A stretch of 64,000 nucleotides of DNA from GCA-2711565 sp963664245 (GCA_963664245.1 OY760934.1:1860001-1924000); one strand, 5' to 3'; shown: positions 1-10,104, numbered from the stretch's first letter. Made by a program: numbers and translations. The notes: generated from the letters alone by a model not told the origin.

Positions 1-1242
1 TATGCAAACACGCTGGTTGTGGGCAATACCATGCGTCCGGTTACTGACCGCTTGCGGATTTCGAGGGAAAAGCTGGCCTATATTGTCGACTCAACAGCCG
101 CCCCGGTTGCAGCCATTGCTTTTGTAACCACCTGGATCGGAGCCGAATTAAGTTACATCCAGGACGGGATAAACACCATCGGGATTTCCGAAAGTGCTTA
201 TACAGTTTTTATGAACTCCTTAACCTACGCATTTTATCCCGTTTTTGCCCTGATTTTTATTCTGATCCTGTTGTTTAGCCGCTCGGATTACGGTCCCATG
301 TACACTGCCGAGAGGAAAGCACGCAAACACGGGGTCATTGTTGGAGATAACGAAGGCTTTTCGAATCAATTAAACGAATTAAATATTGACGAAAAAGTCA
401 AGGCTCGTTGGTACAATGCAGTTATCCCGGTTTTGGTTATCATTTTCGGAACCTTTGCAGGTCTGTTTTATACCGGTTGGGATCAAGCGGTTTGGAACAA
501 CCCAGATTTAGGTTTCTCAAAAAAATTATCGGCCATTATTGGCAACGCCGATTCGTACCAGGCCCTGCTTTGGTCGTCCATTTCAGGGGTTTTAGTGGCT
601 ATCGGGTTAACACTGGTTCAGCGCATATTATCGTTAAAAGAAACCATCGACAGCTTTATCAATGGTTTGCGAACCATGCTTACAGCTATCTTAATTTTGA
701 CATTGGCATGGTCCATTGCTTTGGTAACCGAGCATTTGCATACCGCCGATTTTATTTCACAAAGCATGCTGGCCTTTTCATTATCGCCTTATCTGGTTCC
801 TTCCTTAACCTTTATACTGGCTGCCTTAGTTGCTTTTTCTACTGGTTCGTCCTGGGGAACCATGGCTATTCTTTACCCGCTTCTTTTGCCAGCAACCTGG
901 CTAATTTCAAACGAAAGTGGGTTAAGCTATGATGCTTCGATTTTAATTTTCTACAACGTAGTATCTGCTGTTTTAGCCGGATCTGTTTTAGGCGATCATT
1001 GCTCACCCATTTCCGACACCACTATTTTAAGTTCACTGGCCAGCAGTTGTAATCATATTGAACATGTAAGAACACAATTACCATATGCCCTTACTGTTGG
1101 CGGAGTAGCCGTTTTTGCAGGAACATTGCCTTCGGCTTATGGAGTTCCTTCATGGATATTATTCCCTCTGGGGATTGGTATTCTTTATATTATTATTCGG
1201 ATCTTTGGAAAAAAAATTAAACCATCAACCATTCAAAGTTAA
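1..1242 (+). CDS. NhaC-family Na+/H+ antiporter, 5' end outside window
   Basis: Integral membrane sodium/proton antiporter of the NhaC superfamily, expected to exchange Na+ for H+ at the inner membrane. The frame is open from base 1, so the N-terminal part is missing; a GTG at 19 is only an internal codon. The visible 413 codons hold many hydrophobic segments and the conserved block GDHCSPISDTTILSS near the C-terminus (about bases 991-1035), which is typical of NhaC-like antiporters. The early segment NTMRPVTDRLRISREKLAYI is also family-typical. The next gene starts 8 bp downstream, so the two are probably cotranscribed. Substrate specificity cannot be told from sequence; an amino-acid/proton antiporter of the same superfamily is the alternative. 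Confidence 0.85.
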   Translation, partial: YANTLVVGNTMRPVTDRLRISREKLAYIVDSTAAPVAAIAFVTTWIGAELSYIQDGINTIGISESAYTVFMNSLTYAFYPVFALIFILILLFSRSDYGPMYTAERKARKHGVIVGDNEGFSNQLNELNIDEKVKARWYNAVIPVLVIIFGTFAGLFYTGWDQAVWNNPDLGFSKKLSAIIGNADSYQALLWSSISGVLVAIGLTLVQRILSLKETIDSFINGLRTMLTAILILTLAWSIALVTEHLHTADFISQSMLAFSLSPYLVPSLTFILAALVAFSTGSSWGTMAILYPLLLPATWLISNESGLSYDASILIFYNVVSAVLAGSVLGDHCSPISDTTILSSLASSCNHIEHVRTQLPYALTVGGVAVFAGTLPSAYGVPSWILFPLGIGILYIIIRIFGKKIKPSTIQS

Positions 1243-1250
1243 ACTGACAT

Positions 1251-2036
1251 ATGACCTACATTGAAATTATTGCACTTATTGTTTCCGGTATTTTTGTGGG
1301 ATTTATCAACACATTGGCCGGTGGTGGTTCTATTGTGTCGTTACCGGTATTAATGATGCTTGGATTACCGGCCCCGGTTGCCAACGGAACAAACCGAATT
1401 GGGATCCTGGTTCAAAACATCACCGCCGTTGCAAGCTTCAAGCAACAAAATGTATTAGATTGGAGAAAAGGGATCTTATTAGCTATTCCGGCAGTTGTTG
1501 GTTCGGTTATAGGTGCCTGGATTGCCGTAGATATCAATGAAGACGTGTTTGAAAAAGCCATTGGCGTGATAATGTTGGTCATGCTTGTTTTTATCTTGTT
1601 TAAGCCCCAGCGCATGGTTTACGGGAATAAAAAACTGGTTGAAAAGAAGCTTAATATCTGGCAACTTTTGTTGTTCTTTTTTGTTGGCTTATACGGAGGG
1701 TTCATCCAAATTGGCGTGGGCTATTTTTTAATTACCAGTCTGATTTTGGGCGTAGGATACGACCTGGTTAAGACCAATGCTGTAAAAGTACTTATTGTTT
1801 TAATATACACTCCCTTTGCTTTAATTGTATATGTTTTAAACGATCAGGTAAACTGGGCCTACGGTTTAACGTTAACCATAGGAACATTCGTAGGAGCCTT
1901 TATCGCTTCACGATTAGCGGTAACAAAAGGAGTGGTTTTTGTTAAATGGGTAATTATAATTGTAATCTTACTTACCTCATCGCACCTCTTCGGTCTTTTT
2001 GATGTTAAAGAAATTTTAAATGTAGTTGCAAAATAA
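1251..2036 (+). CDS. TSUP family permease (TauE/SafE)
   Basis: A 261-aa membrane protein of the TSUP (sulfite exporter TauE/SafE) family, which moves small sulfur-containing or organic anions across the inner membrane. Two repeated halves are visible. The first carries the GGGSIVSLPVLMMLG block followed by ANGTNRIG at about residues 24-50; the second carries the related GGFIQIGVGYFLITSLIL and KTNAVKVLI. About eight transmembrane segments are expected, and the length is normal for the family. The ATG at 1251 follows the antiporter stop by 8 bp. The substrate is unknown. No hairpin terminator is evident after it; the next about 210 bp are AT-rich. Confidence 0.85.
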   Translation: MTYIEIIALIVSGIFVGFINTLAGGGSIVSLPVLMMLGLPAPVANGTNRIGILVQNITAVASFKQQNVLDWRKGILLAIPAVVGSVIGAWIAVDINEDVFEKAIGVIMLVMLVFILFKPQRMVYGNKKLVEKKLNIWQLLLFFFVGLYGGFIQIGVGYFLITSLILGVGYDLVKTNAVKVLIVLIYTPFALIVYVLNDQVNWAYGLTLTIGTFVGAFIASRLAVTKGVVFVKWVIIIVILLTSSHLFGLFDVKEILNVVAK

Positions 2037-2250
2037 CTTTAAGATCACAGAAGTACTCTCAAAATAGACCACACCCCCAAAAAACATTTTTTGTGTAATA
2101 ATTTCCACTGTTTATGTGCAAAAATATATCGTTTATATAATATAAATCAAATTAACATATATATTTTTTTCACTTTTGAAAGAAAAAACCTATTTTTAGC
2201 TGGTGAATAACCAGATTAATTACAAATTTCTAATTATCAAATACAAATTA

Positions 2251-2973
2251 ATGTACAAAAGTCCTTTATACAAGATTCTCGTATTTTTTTTAGTCGTGAG
2301 TTTTAATTCCTTATTTGGGCAACATTCTCAAGATAAAGAGTTATTAAAGTTCACGGAAAAATTTTACGGTACAGACGACCGCATGCAGAATGGAACCCTA
2401 TTACCTTATCAGCAAAAAAATGACATTGGTCACGCTTTTTTTGAAATGTATGATTGGTACAATGGTGAAATCTATATTAATGGCGGGGCGTTTAAAAATA
2501 TTTTATTAAAATACCATATTTTATCCGACGAGATTTATTACCGCGGACAAAACGAACAGGGTGTCTCGGCAATGTTAAAACTTAACAAAGATTTGATTGA
2601 CTCTGTAAGATTACACAACCACTTATTTATAAATACCGAACGTGTTTTAAACCTCGAAGAACCATTAGGATTTGTAGAAAGCGTTTATAACGGAGATTTT
2701 TCTGTATTTCTAAAATACGAAATAGCTTTTTCTGAGGAAAGGTCTGCAACAGGCATAACCCGTATTTTCAAAAAACCAAAATATAAAATATATATATTAT
2801 TTGATGGGAAGCTGTTTTACATTAGTAGTAAAAAAGAGTTATCCAGCTTCTTTGGGCAAAACAAGAATCAGGTTATTCAATTCTTAAAAAGAAACAGAAT
2901 AAAACTGAACAAAAGTAATTCAATTCAATTAAACACTTTATTTAAATATTGCGATGAAATATCATCAAAGTAA
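2251..2973 (+). CDS. secreted protein of unknown function, upstream of TonB-dependent receptor
   Basis: Not assigned to a family. The open frame extends up to a GTG at 2203, but the ATG at 2251 is chosen because it begins a convincing signal peptide (MYKSPLYKILVFFLVVSFNS, then LFGQ as the likely cleavage region). The mature part is about 215 aa, rich in Tyr, Phe, Asn and Lys, with no cysteine pair or catalytic motif seen. Its 3' end overlaps the start of the TonB-dependent receptor by 20 bp, which implies translational coupling and a periplasmic or outer-membrane role linked to that receptor. Confidence 0.7.
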   Translation: MYKSPLYKILVFFLVVSFNSLFGQHSQDKELLKFTEKFYGTDDRMQNGTLLPYQQKNDIGHAFFEMYDWYNGEIYINGGAFKNILLKYHILSDEIYYRGQNEQGVSAMLKLNKDLIDSVRLHNHLFINTERVLNLEEPLGFVESVYNGDFSVFLKYEIAFSEERSATGITRIFKKPKYKIYILFDGKLFYISSKKELSSFFGQNKNQVIQFLKRNRIKLNKSNSIQLNTLFKYCDEISSK

Positions 2974-5770
2974 TTTTAGAACCGTTGTAAAGCTTTTTAT
3001 TTTTATTATTAGCTTATTTTTTGTAACCCATTTGTATAGCCAAAAAAATTACATAATTACAAAAGATTATGATAATTTGAAATGGTCCGATTTTGTTACT
3101 AAAGTCGAACAAAACTATGGTCTCCAATTTTTTTACGATGAAAATGTTAATCCAGATTTGATCGTCAAGTTTCAAGAAAACAGTATTCCTTTAGTAGATT
3201 TATTACAAAACACTTTGAAGGTGTACGATTTATTTGCATCCATAGATGATCTTTCAGGAAATATATTCATCACAAAAAATATTGCTTTAAAAACCAAGCT
3301 TCCTGAAGGGTTCATCCCTAAAGACACCATCGCAAAAGAAGAAATCGGCAAGGTTGAACAAGAAAAAGCAAAAGAAGAAAAAAAAGACTTTTTAAAAACA
3401 ACCAAAAAATTCATTGCCGAAAATTATACCGTTGGAACCAAAAAACAAGGGGTTAATAAAAAATATGCAACCATCAGTGGTTACATTTTAGATTCAAAAA
3501 CCAAAGAGCCCGTCATTGGAGCCACCATTCTTGATAAAGACAACAATAGCGGAACGGCAACCGACAAAAACGGATATTACGAATTAAAGGTAAGAACCGG
3601 AAAACACCGTTTCGAAATCAGCAACATTAGCAGTTTAAAAAAGACCATTGATGTTCAGGTATTCTCGGATGGGAAAATGGATCTTTTTCTGGATGAAAAA
3701 GTTGTTTTTCTGGATGATGTGATTGTTAGGGCAGAAGCCGAAAATAAAGTAAGTGGAACCCAAATGGGGATTGAAAAACTTAAGATAAAAAGTGTTAAGA
3801 AAATTCCTTTAGTATTTGGAGAAAAAGATGTGATGAAGGTAGCACTATTGTTGCCAGGTGTTCAATCAATTGGTGAAGGTGCTTCCGGGTTTAATGTAAG
3901 AGGAAGCCCAACCGACCAAAACATCTTTTACATAAATAATGTGCCTATTTACAACACATCGCATGTGGCTGGTTTCTTCTCGGCCTTTAATTCAGATGCG
4001 ATCGATGAGTTCACGCTATACAAAAGCAATATACCAATAAATTATGGCGGTCGCTTGTCATCTGTGTTTGATATTAAAACCAAAAACGGATCACAAAGCG
4101 GAATAAAAGCCAACGGCGGTATCGGAATAATAACAGGACGATTGATGGTTGAAGGACCGATAAAAAAAGACAAAAGTAGTTTCTTGGTCGGTGTCAGGTC
4201 AACATATTCCGACTGGGTATTAAGAATGGCAAAAAACGAGAACCTGAAAAACAGCAATGTAAACTTTGCCGATGCCTTAACGAATTTCACCTTTCAATTA
4301 AACCAAAACAACTGGTTAAATATATTTACCTATTTCAGCCACGATAAATTAGATTTAGCAAGCCGTTCAAAATACGCCTATCAAAATTATGGTGCTTCGA
4401 TTAACTGGAAACATTTCTTTAAAAAGAAACACAGCTTAGAATTAAGTTTTATTCATAGCGGTTACAATTTTGACGAAGAAAACACAGAAATTGCCAGTTT
4501 CTCATACGAACACCGAAATAAAATTAGCCATACCGAACTTAAAGCCAACGCTGAAATAAATTACAACGAAAAACATAAATTTAACGCCGGTCTTAATGCC
4601 ATTTTGTACAATATTGACCGCGGAAACCCAGAACCTTTAAATGAAGAAAGCAGTTTTAAAGCTCTAACATTGGGAAAAGAAAAAGGGTTGGAAATAGGTC
4701 TTTTTGTAGGGGATGAATTTAAGGTTTCAGAAAAACTGACAGTAAATGGCGGTGCCCGTTTTAATATCTATTCATATTTAGGCCCCCAAAAAGTTTATGA
4801 GTATGAACCCGGGCTGCCTATGAATGAAGAAAATATTATTGACACCCTCAATTTCGGAAGCAATAAGTTTATAAAAACCTATTCAGGGCTTGACCTGCGG
4901 ATTGCAGCCAATTACCTGATAAACGACAACTTATCAATAAAAGCTTCTTATAACCGTCTGCACCAATACATTTATATGTTATCAAACACCATCGCGGTTG
5001 CCCCTAACTATAAATGGAAGTTATGTGATTATAACACCAAACCCCTTATTGGCGATCAATTTTCTGCCGGTATATTTAGCAGCCTGTTTGGAAACAGATA
5101 CGAATTCTCTGTTGAAGCATTTTATAAAAGAACCAAAAACCTGGTTGAAATTAAAAACGGAGCCAGCCTTTTCTTGAACCAATATGCCGAACAAAGTATT
5201 GTTCAAGGAGATTTGGATGCCTATGGAATTGAATTTATGTTTAAAAAGAAAGTAGGAAAAACAACCGGCTGGATTAACTACACATACTCAAAAACCGATG
5301 TACAGGTCGATAGTGAATTTTTTGAAAATCAAATAAATTCAGGGGAAAAATTCCCTTCCAATTATGACAAACCTCACTCATTAAACATGGTTTTAACGCA
5401 TGATATTTCACGGCAAATTAATGTTTCCACCAACTTTGTTTATTCAACCGGAAGACCCATTACGTATCCAACTTCTATTTACTTTTTAGATGGCACACAA
5501 TATTTGAACTATTCGGTTAGAAACGATTATCGTATTCCGGATTACATCCGCATGGATATGTCTCTTACCATTGAAGGGAACCTGAAAAAAAACAAACTGG
5601 CACATGGATCATGGACCATTTCGGTTTATAATTTACTGGGCAGGAAAAATGTATATTCTGTTTATTTCACAAAAACAGATGAAAAGATCAACGGTTACAA
5701 AATATCGGTATTTGGTGTACCTATCTTTTCGATAACCTATAACATTAAATTAGGGAACTATGAGAATTAA
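2954..5770 (+). CDS. TonB-dependent outer membrane receptor with STN and carboxypeptidase-like domains
   Basis: A 938-aa outer-membrane active transporter energised by TonB. Visible in order: signal peptide (about 1-29), an STN domain (about 35-110) of the kind that in other receptors contacts an anti-sigma factor, a Lys/Glu-rich linker (about 120-155), a carboxypeptidase-regulatory-like beta-sandwich (about 170-250, ISGYILDSKTKEPVIGATIL), a plug domain (about 280-380, with FNVRGSPTDQNIFYINNVPI) and a 22-strand barrel to the C-terminus. It overlaps the following DUF4249 lipoprotein by 11 bp. Receptor plus DUF4249 is a recurrent Bacteroidota pair. No sigma/FecR pair is in the window, so the partner of the STN domain is unknown. 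Confidence 0.9.
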   Translation: MKYHQSNFRTVVKLFIFIISLFFVTHLYSQKNYIITKDYDNLKWSDFVTKVEQNYGLQFFYDENVNPDLIVKFQENSIPLVDLLQNTLKVYDLFASIDDLSGNIFITKNIALKTKLPEGFIPKDTIAKEEIGKVEQEKAKEEKKDFLKTTKKFIAENYTVGTKKQGVNKKYATISGYILDSKTKEPVIGATILDKDNNSGTATDKNGYYELKVRTGKHRFEISNISSLKKTIDVQVFSDGKMDLFLDEKVVFLDDVIVRAEAENKVSGTQMGIEKLKIKSVKKIPLVFGEKDVMKVALLLPGVQSIGEGASGFNVRGSPTDQNIFYINNVPIYNTSHVAGFFSAFNSDAIDEFTLYKSNIPINYGGRLSSVFDIKTKNGSQSGIKANGGIGIITGRLMVEGPIKKDKSSFLVGVRSTYSDWVLRMAKNENLKNSNVNFADALTNFTFQLNQNNWLNIFTYFSHDKLDLASRSKYAYQNYGASINWKHFFKKKHSLELSFIHSGYNFDEENTEIASFSYEHRNKISHTELKANAEINYNEKHKFNAGLNAILYNIDRGNPEPLNEESSFKALTLGKEKGLEIGLFVGDEFKVSEKLTVNGGARFNIYSYLGPQKVYEYEPGLPMNEENIIDTLNFGSNKFIKTYSGLDLRIAANYLINDNLSIKASYNRLHQYIYMLSNTIAVAPNYKWKLCDYNTKPLIGDQFSAGIFSSLFGNRYEFSVEAFYKRTKNLVEIKNGASLFLNQYAEQSIVQGDLDAYGIEFMFKKKVGKTTGWINYTYSKTDVQVDSEFFENQINSGEKFPSNYDKPHSLNMVLTHDISRQINVSTNFVYSTGRPITYPTSIYFLDGTQYLNYSVRNDYRIPDYIRMDMSLTIEGNLKKNKLAHGSWTISVYNLLGRKNVYSVYFTKTDEKINGYKISVFGVPIFSITYNIKLGNYEN

Positions 5771-6998
5771 AAAACATAATATTAACAAATATCATTTTTC
5801 ATTCCTTTTAGTATCGTTTTTATTAGCAAGTTCTTGTGTTGACCAATATTGGCCCGATTTAAAAGGTAGCGACGAACAAATTGTAGTTATTGATGGGAAA
5901 ATTACTAACGAACCAGGGCCTTATACGGTGAAACTTTCCTATTCATCTACATTGCAAAACCCTCATTTTAACGGGATTAGCGATGCAACTGTAGTTATAG
6001 AAGATGATGAAGGAAATGCAGAAACACTGACCGAAGTTTCATTTGGGGTTTACCAAACCGCTGAAAACGGGATACAGGGAACCGTAGAAAGAAGCTATAA
6101 AATTTCTGTTACCGTAGGCCAAGGGAAACATTTTGAATCGGATTTTCAGAAATTGTTAGCTCCTTCTTCTTATGAAACCATATCTGCAAAAGAAGAAATA
6201 CGCATCTCTCAATACGATGAAGAAGAGTACGAAGAAGGTTACCAATTTTACGTATCTCCGATCATAAACTCAAATGAACAAACCTTTTTGTATTGGGAAA
6301 TTATTGAAACCTATGAATACCATTCGAGTTATCGAATTCACCGGGTTTATAACGGACATAAACCCGGAACGGAATTTGGTGCGGATGAAAATTTTAGATT
6401 ACCAGAAGCGGATACGCTATTTAGATGTTGGTTAACTCAACCTGTAAGCGAAAAATATGTATTTAACACTGCTCAATTGGAAGAAAGTTCTGGCAATAAA
6501 ATACCATTGCATTTTGTCAGGTATAACAGCGAAGAGATGAAATACAAATATAGTATCCTGGTTAACCAATACAATATCTCTGAAGGAGCTTACACCTATA
6601 TGAAAAACCTGGCAGATCAGCAGTTAAACCAAGGAGGTTTATATACAACCCAACCTTACCAGTTGCGGGGGAACATTAAAAACACTGAAGATGAAAATGA
6701 AATTGTTTTGGGGTATTTTCTTGTAGGAAGCAGTGAGCCCAACCAAAGCAAACGTTTAACAGTAAAGGCACCACAGGGCAAGAATATTTGGGAAAACCTT
6801 AAATGTAGTGGTGTTGAGGCTCCAACTGGACTCTTTTACGATTATGAGATACGCTATTATAATAAACCGGATCAACTCCCATTGTATCTTACATGGGTAG
6901 GAGGAGGCTCAATGTTACTTTATCGTTATCCGGAGTATTGTGTGAATTGCACACTAGCTGGAGGAACCAAGGAAAAACCCGATTATTGGGACGATTAA
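5760..6998 (+). CDS. DUF4249 lipoprotein, copy 1
   Basis: A 412-aa predicted surface or periplasmic lipoprotein of the DUF4249 family. The lipobox is LLASSC with Cys at residue 26, followed by VDQYWPD and the DEQIVVIDGKITNEPGPYTV block typical of the family. The start ATG overlaps the receptor stop by 11 bp, so it is translationally coupled and likely the accessory lipoprotein of that receptor. The protein is very similar to the next gene for most of its length; the last about 70 residues differ more. Both copies end in a Cys-rich CVxCTL motif and YWDD. Confidence 0.85.
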   Translation: MRIKKHNINKYHFSFLLVSFLLASSCVDQYWPDLKGSDEQIVVIDGKITNEPGPYTVKLSYSSTLQNPHFNGISDATVVIEDDEGNAETLTEVSFGVYQTAENGIQGTVERSYKISVTVGQGKHFESDFQKLLAPSSYETISAKEEIRISQYDEEEYEEGYQFYVSPIINSNEQTFLYWEIIETYEYHSSYRIHRVYNGHKPGTEFGADENFRLPEADTLFRCWLTQPVSEKYVFNTAQLEESSGNKIPLHFVRYNSEEMKYKYSILVNQYNISEGAYTYMKNLADQQLNQGGLYTTQPYQLRGNIKNTEDENEIVLGYFLVGSSEPNQSKRLTVKAPQGKNIWENLKCSGVEAPTGLFYDYEIRYYNKPDQLPLYLTWVGGGSMLLYRYPEYCVNCTLAGGTKEKPDYWDD

Positions 6999-7034
6999 TA
7001 GATACAGCCTACTGCAGGCAATAAAAATTATAAC

Positions 7035-7060
7035 AAAGGATTCTTATTTTACTTGTTTTT
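7035..7060 (+). repeat. 26-bp relic of the start of the downstream MG2 gene
   Basis: This intergenic segment between the two DUF4249 genes is identical to 8399-8424, which encodes the first residues of the MG2-domain protein. It looks like the footprint of a tandem duplication whose unit ran from the DUF4249 gene into the start of the following gene. No function is suggested. Confidence 0.7.
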
Positions 7061-7106
7061 AAGCCTAATTATACGCTTTATAAGAAAATAATAAGAACAA
7101 AAAATA

Positions 7107-8345
7107 ATGACAATAAAACTCCATAACATAAACAGATATTGGGTCTTACTTTTGCCCGGATTATTTTTGCTGATAAACTCTTGTGTCGACCAATACTGGC
7201 CCGACATAAAAGGTAACGATGAACAAATTATTGTTATCGATGGAAAAATCAGCAACGAACCGGGTCCTTATACCGTAAAACTATCGTATTCGTCTGAACT
7301 ACAAAACCCTCAATTTAATGGGATTAGTGGAGCTACTGTTATTATTGAAGATAATGAAGGAAATGCAGAAACACTGACCGAGGTCTCATTTGGGGTTTAT
7401 CAAACCGCAGAAAACGGGATACAGGGAGTCATAGGGAGAAGCTATAAAGTCTCTGTTACTGCAAGCCAGGGCAAACATTTTGAATCGGATTTTCAAGAAT
7501 TATTGGCCCCTTCTTCTTATGAATTAATTTCTGCCGAAGAAGAAATCCGGATATCACAAGATAATGAAGAAGAATATGAAGAAGGTTACCAATTCTACAT
7601 ATCCCCTATTTTAAATTCACCGGGAAAAACTTTTCTTTACTGGGAAGTCATTGAAACATATGAATACCATTCTTTCTTCCGGATTCACCGAATTTATAAC
7701 GGGCATAAACCGGGAACCGTACTTGGAACAGCAGAAAACTTTAGGATGCCTCAAGCGGATACCCTATTCAGGTGTTGGCTAACCCAAGCCGTAAACGAAA
7801 AATTTGTGTTTAATACTACCCAATTAAAGGAAGGCTCTGATAATAAAATACCATTACATTTTGTCAAATATAACAGTGAAAAGCTAAAATACAAATACAG
7901 CATCCTAATTAATCAATACAATATTTCTGAAAAAGCTTACACTTACATGAAAAACCTGGCGGATCAGCAATTAAGCCAAGGAGGATTATATACAACCCAA
8001 CCTTACCAACTACGCGGAAACATAAAAAACACTGAGGATGAAAATGAAATTGTTTTGGGGTATTTTCTTGTAGGAAGTGGTGATCCCAGCCAAAGTAATC
8101 GTCTAACTGTAGTTACGCCAGAAGGCAAAAATATTTGGCAGGACGTTGGATGTAATTATGAGGGAACAGAAGAAGGTTTCTATTATTATTTCGATCGTAC
8201 GTACCAAAACCATCCGGAAGAATGGCCGCTATACCTTACTTGGGATCAAGAAAACCCTCTTCTGCTTCATCATTATCCGATAACTTGTGTAGATTGTACA
8301 CTAAAAGGTGGTTCTGAGAAAAAACCGGAGTACTGGGATGATTAA
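7107..8345 (+). CDS. DUF4249 lipoprotein, copy 2
   Basis: A 412-aa tandem paralogue of the preceding lipoprotein. The lipobox is LLINSC with Cys at residue 26, again followed by VDQYWPD. The two proteins are the same length and align without visible gaps over most of their length; divergence concentrates in the region from about residue 335 to 400. Spacing to copy 1 is 108 bp, in contrast to the coupled start of copy 1. The pair may give the receptor alternative accessory lipoproteins, or copy 2 may be on its way to a new specificity. Confidence 0.85.
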   Translation: MTIKLHNINRYWVLLLPGLFLLINSCVDQYWPDIKGNDEQIIVIDGKISNEPGPYTVKLSYSSELQNPQFNGISGATVIIEDNEGNAETLTEVSFGVYQTAENGIQGVIGRSYKVSVTASQGKHFESDFQELLAPSSYELISAEEEIRISQDNEEEYEEGYQFYISPILNSPGKTFLYWEVIETYEYHSFFRIHRIYNGHKPGTVLGTAENFRMPQADTLFRCWLTQAVNEKFVFNTTQLKEGSDNKIPLHFVKYNSEKLKYKYSILINQYNISEKAYTYMKNLADQQLSQGGLYTTQPYQLRGNIKNTEDENEIVLGYFLVGSGDPSQSNRLTVVTPEGKNIWQDVGCNYEGTEEGFYYYFDRTYQNHPEEWPLYLTWDQENPLLLHHYPITCVDCTLKGGSEKKPEYWDD

Positions 8346-8391
8346 TATTTAATACAACATGATTAAAAAATAAACGACATATAACCGATTT

Positions 8392-10104
8392 ATGAAAAAA
8401 AGGATTCTTATTTTACTTGTTTTTGCATTCAATTATTCGTTTGCACAAATAAATAGTGATAACAAATCATTATTGCTGACCGAAAAACCCATTGAAAAAG
8501 TTATGCTAAATACCGACCGGAATTTATATCTAAACGGAGAAACAATTTGGTTTAAAGCCATTTGTCAAAATACTGGCTCGGAAGCAAAAGATTTTACAAG
8601 TAATATTCTGTATGTTGAATTGTTTAACGATTCTCAAAAAGCAATCGCTAAATACAAATTCAAGATTTCAAATAATGTTGTAAATGGGGCTTTTCAAATC
8701 CCGGAAGAATTCATTTCGGGACATTACCAACTCCGAGCTTATACCCAATATTTGAAAAATTACAGTATTGATTACTTCTTCAACTCCATCATTACCATTG
8801 TTAATCCGGAAGTTCCTTTAACACAAAATAATTCATTGCCTATTGACAGTATTACCGTTTCTGAAAAAGCGCCTGAATATCCTGAAAAATACAATACAAT
8901 AAGGGTTCAGACAAATAAAGAAAGTTTTACTCAAAGAGAAATGGTAAACTTAAGCATTTCAATGGATAATAATGCTTGGGTTAATGAAAATTCGCTTTCT
9001 GTTTCTGTAATAAAAAAGGGAACTTATAAATCGCCTTATTTACCGGGCAAATTACCAATTAGCCAAACAAATCAAAAAATATCGGAAAATCTTGTTTGGG
9101 TTCCTGATATCAGAAATACAAACATTAGCGGCATTGCTATTGACAAAGAAAATAACACCCCTAAAGCAAATGTCCCGGTATTTTTATCGGTCTTTAAAAA
9201 TAACCCTCAAATACATATCACTAATACCAAACAAAACGGGGAATTTATTTTTTCTATCAATAACCTGGAGAACAAAGCAAATATATTTTTAACACCTTCA
9301 AATAATTTAACAGAGAATACCATTCTTAAAATCAATTACGATTTTTCCACAACCTATCCTCAAAACATTAATAAACCTCTATACTATTCTGATGATTGGA
9401 AATTGCTCATTACAGAAATGTACATTAATCATCAGGCTACAACCATTTTCAGAACCAATATTCCGGTAAAAGTTAAAGGATTTTCAGATTACCCGATGAA
9501 CTTACCAAAGCCGGAAACTCAAATTATAATGGCCGAATACATTGATACGCCCACCTTAAAGATGGTTATCGACGAAATTCTTCCAAATTGTATTTTACGG
9601 AAAAAAGACGGACAATATAGGCTCGTTGTATTTGATGCCAAAAAAACAAATTATTATGAGAACCCATTAATCCTTATCGATAATATTCCTGTTTTTAACG
9701 TTAATAAGCTCCTGGAAATTTCACCGGCAAATATTGAAAAAATAGAAATCAATTACTCGCCATTCATGTTAGGAGGCAAAACCATTGAAAGCGTTGTAAA
9801 ATTTACAACAAATACGGATAATTTTGCGGAGATGGAAATGCCCGTTGGATCAACCTTTTTGGAATACCAAACCGTTTCTCCTGCGTATAATTTTAAATCA
9901 ATGGTTTATAACAAAGCGGTAACACGCAGTAAACATTTGGCTGATTTCAGAACAACACTTTACTGGGAACCTGACGTAAATATTAATTCCCCAATTTCAT
10001 TCTACACTTCCGATCATTGCTCGGAATATGAAGTAATTGTACGCGGATGTACCATGGATGGAACCCCTTGTTACGGCAAAACAAGCTTTACCGTTACAAA
10101 ATAA
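8392..10104 (+). CDS. secreted MG2/plug-like domain protein
   Basis: A 570-aa exported protein. It has a signal peptide (about 1-20, ending SFAQ), a macroglobulin MG2-like domain (about 34-140, with LNTDRNLYLNGETIWFKA), a beta-sandwich of carboxypeptidase-regulatory type (about 240-300) and a C-terminal plug-like segment with PLILIDNIPVFN at about residue 423. Proteins of this architecture often lie beside TonB-dependent receptors and DUF4249 genes in Bacteroidota; their biochemical role is not established. It is the last gene of the plus-strand locus: its TAA directly abuts the stop codon of the minus-strand nucleotidyltransferase gene, with no base between. Confidence 0.75.
   Translation: MKKRILILLVFAFNYSFAQINSDNKSLLLTEKPIEKVMLNTDRNLYLNGETIWFKAICQNTGSEAKDFTSNILYVELFNDSQKAIAKYKFKISNNVVNGAFQIPEEFISGHYQLRAYTQYLKNYSIDYFFNSIITIVNPEVPLTQNNSLPIDSITVSEKAPEYPEKYNTIRVQTNKESFTQREMVNLSISMDNNAWVNENSLSVSVIKKGTYKSPYLPGKLPISQTNQKISENLVWVPDIRNTNISGIAIDKENNTPKANVPVFLSVFKNNPQIHITNTKQNGEFIFSINNLENKANIFLTPSNNLTENTILKINYDFSTTYPQNINKPLYYSDDWKLLITEMYINHQATTIFRTNIPVKVKGFSDYPMNLPKPETQIIMAEYIDTPTLKMVIDEILPNCILRKKDGQYRLVVFDAKKTNYYENPLILIDNIPVFNVNKLLEISPANIEKIEINYSPFMLGGKTIESVVKFTTNTDNFAEMEMPVGSTFLEYQTVSPAYNFKSMVYNKAVTRSKHLADFRTTLYWEPDVNINSPISFYTSDHCSEYEVIVRGCTMDGTPCYGKTSFTVTK

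Noticed and set aside
408..932. 174-aa plus-strand ORF inside the antiporter gene
   Set aside because: Overlaps the clearly conserved NhaC frame; composition and content are those of a shifted frame.
2085..2105. A6/T6 inverted repeat after the TSUP gene
   Set aside because: The stem is only A-T pairs and would be too weak for an intrinsic terminator.
2175..2198. TTTG and TATTTTTA upstream of the 2251 gene as a promoter
   Set aside because: Spacing of 12 bp is too short for the Bacteroidota -33/-7 pair and the -7 match is poor.
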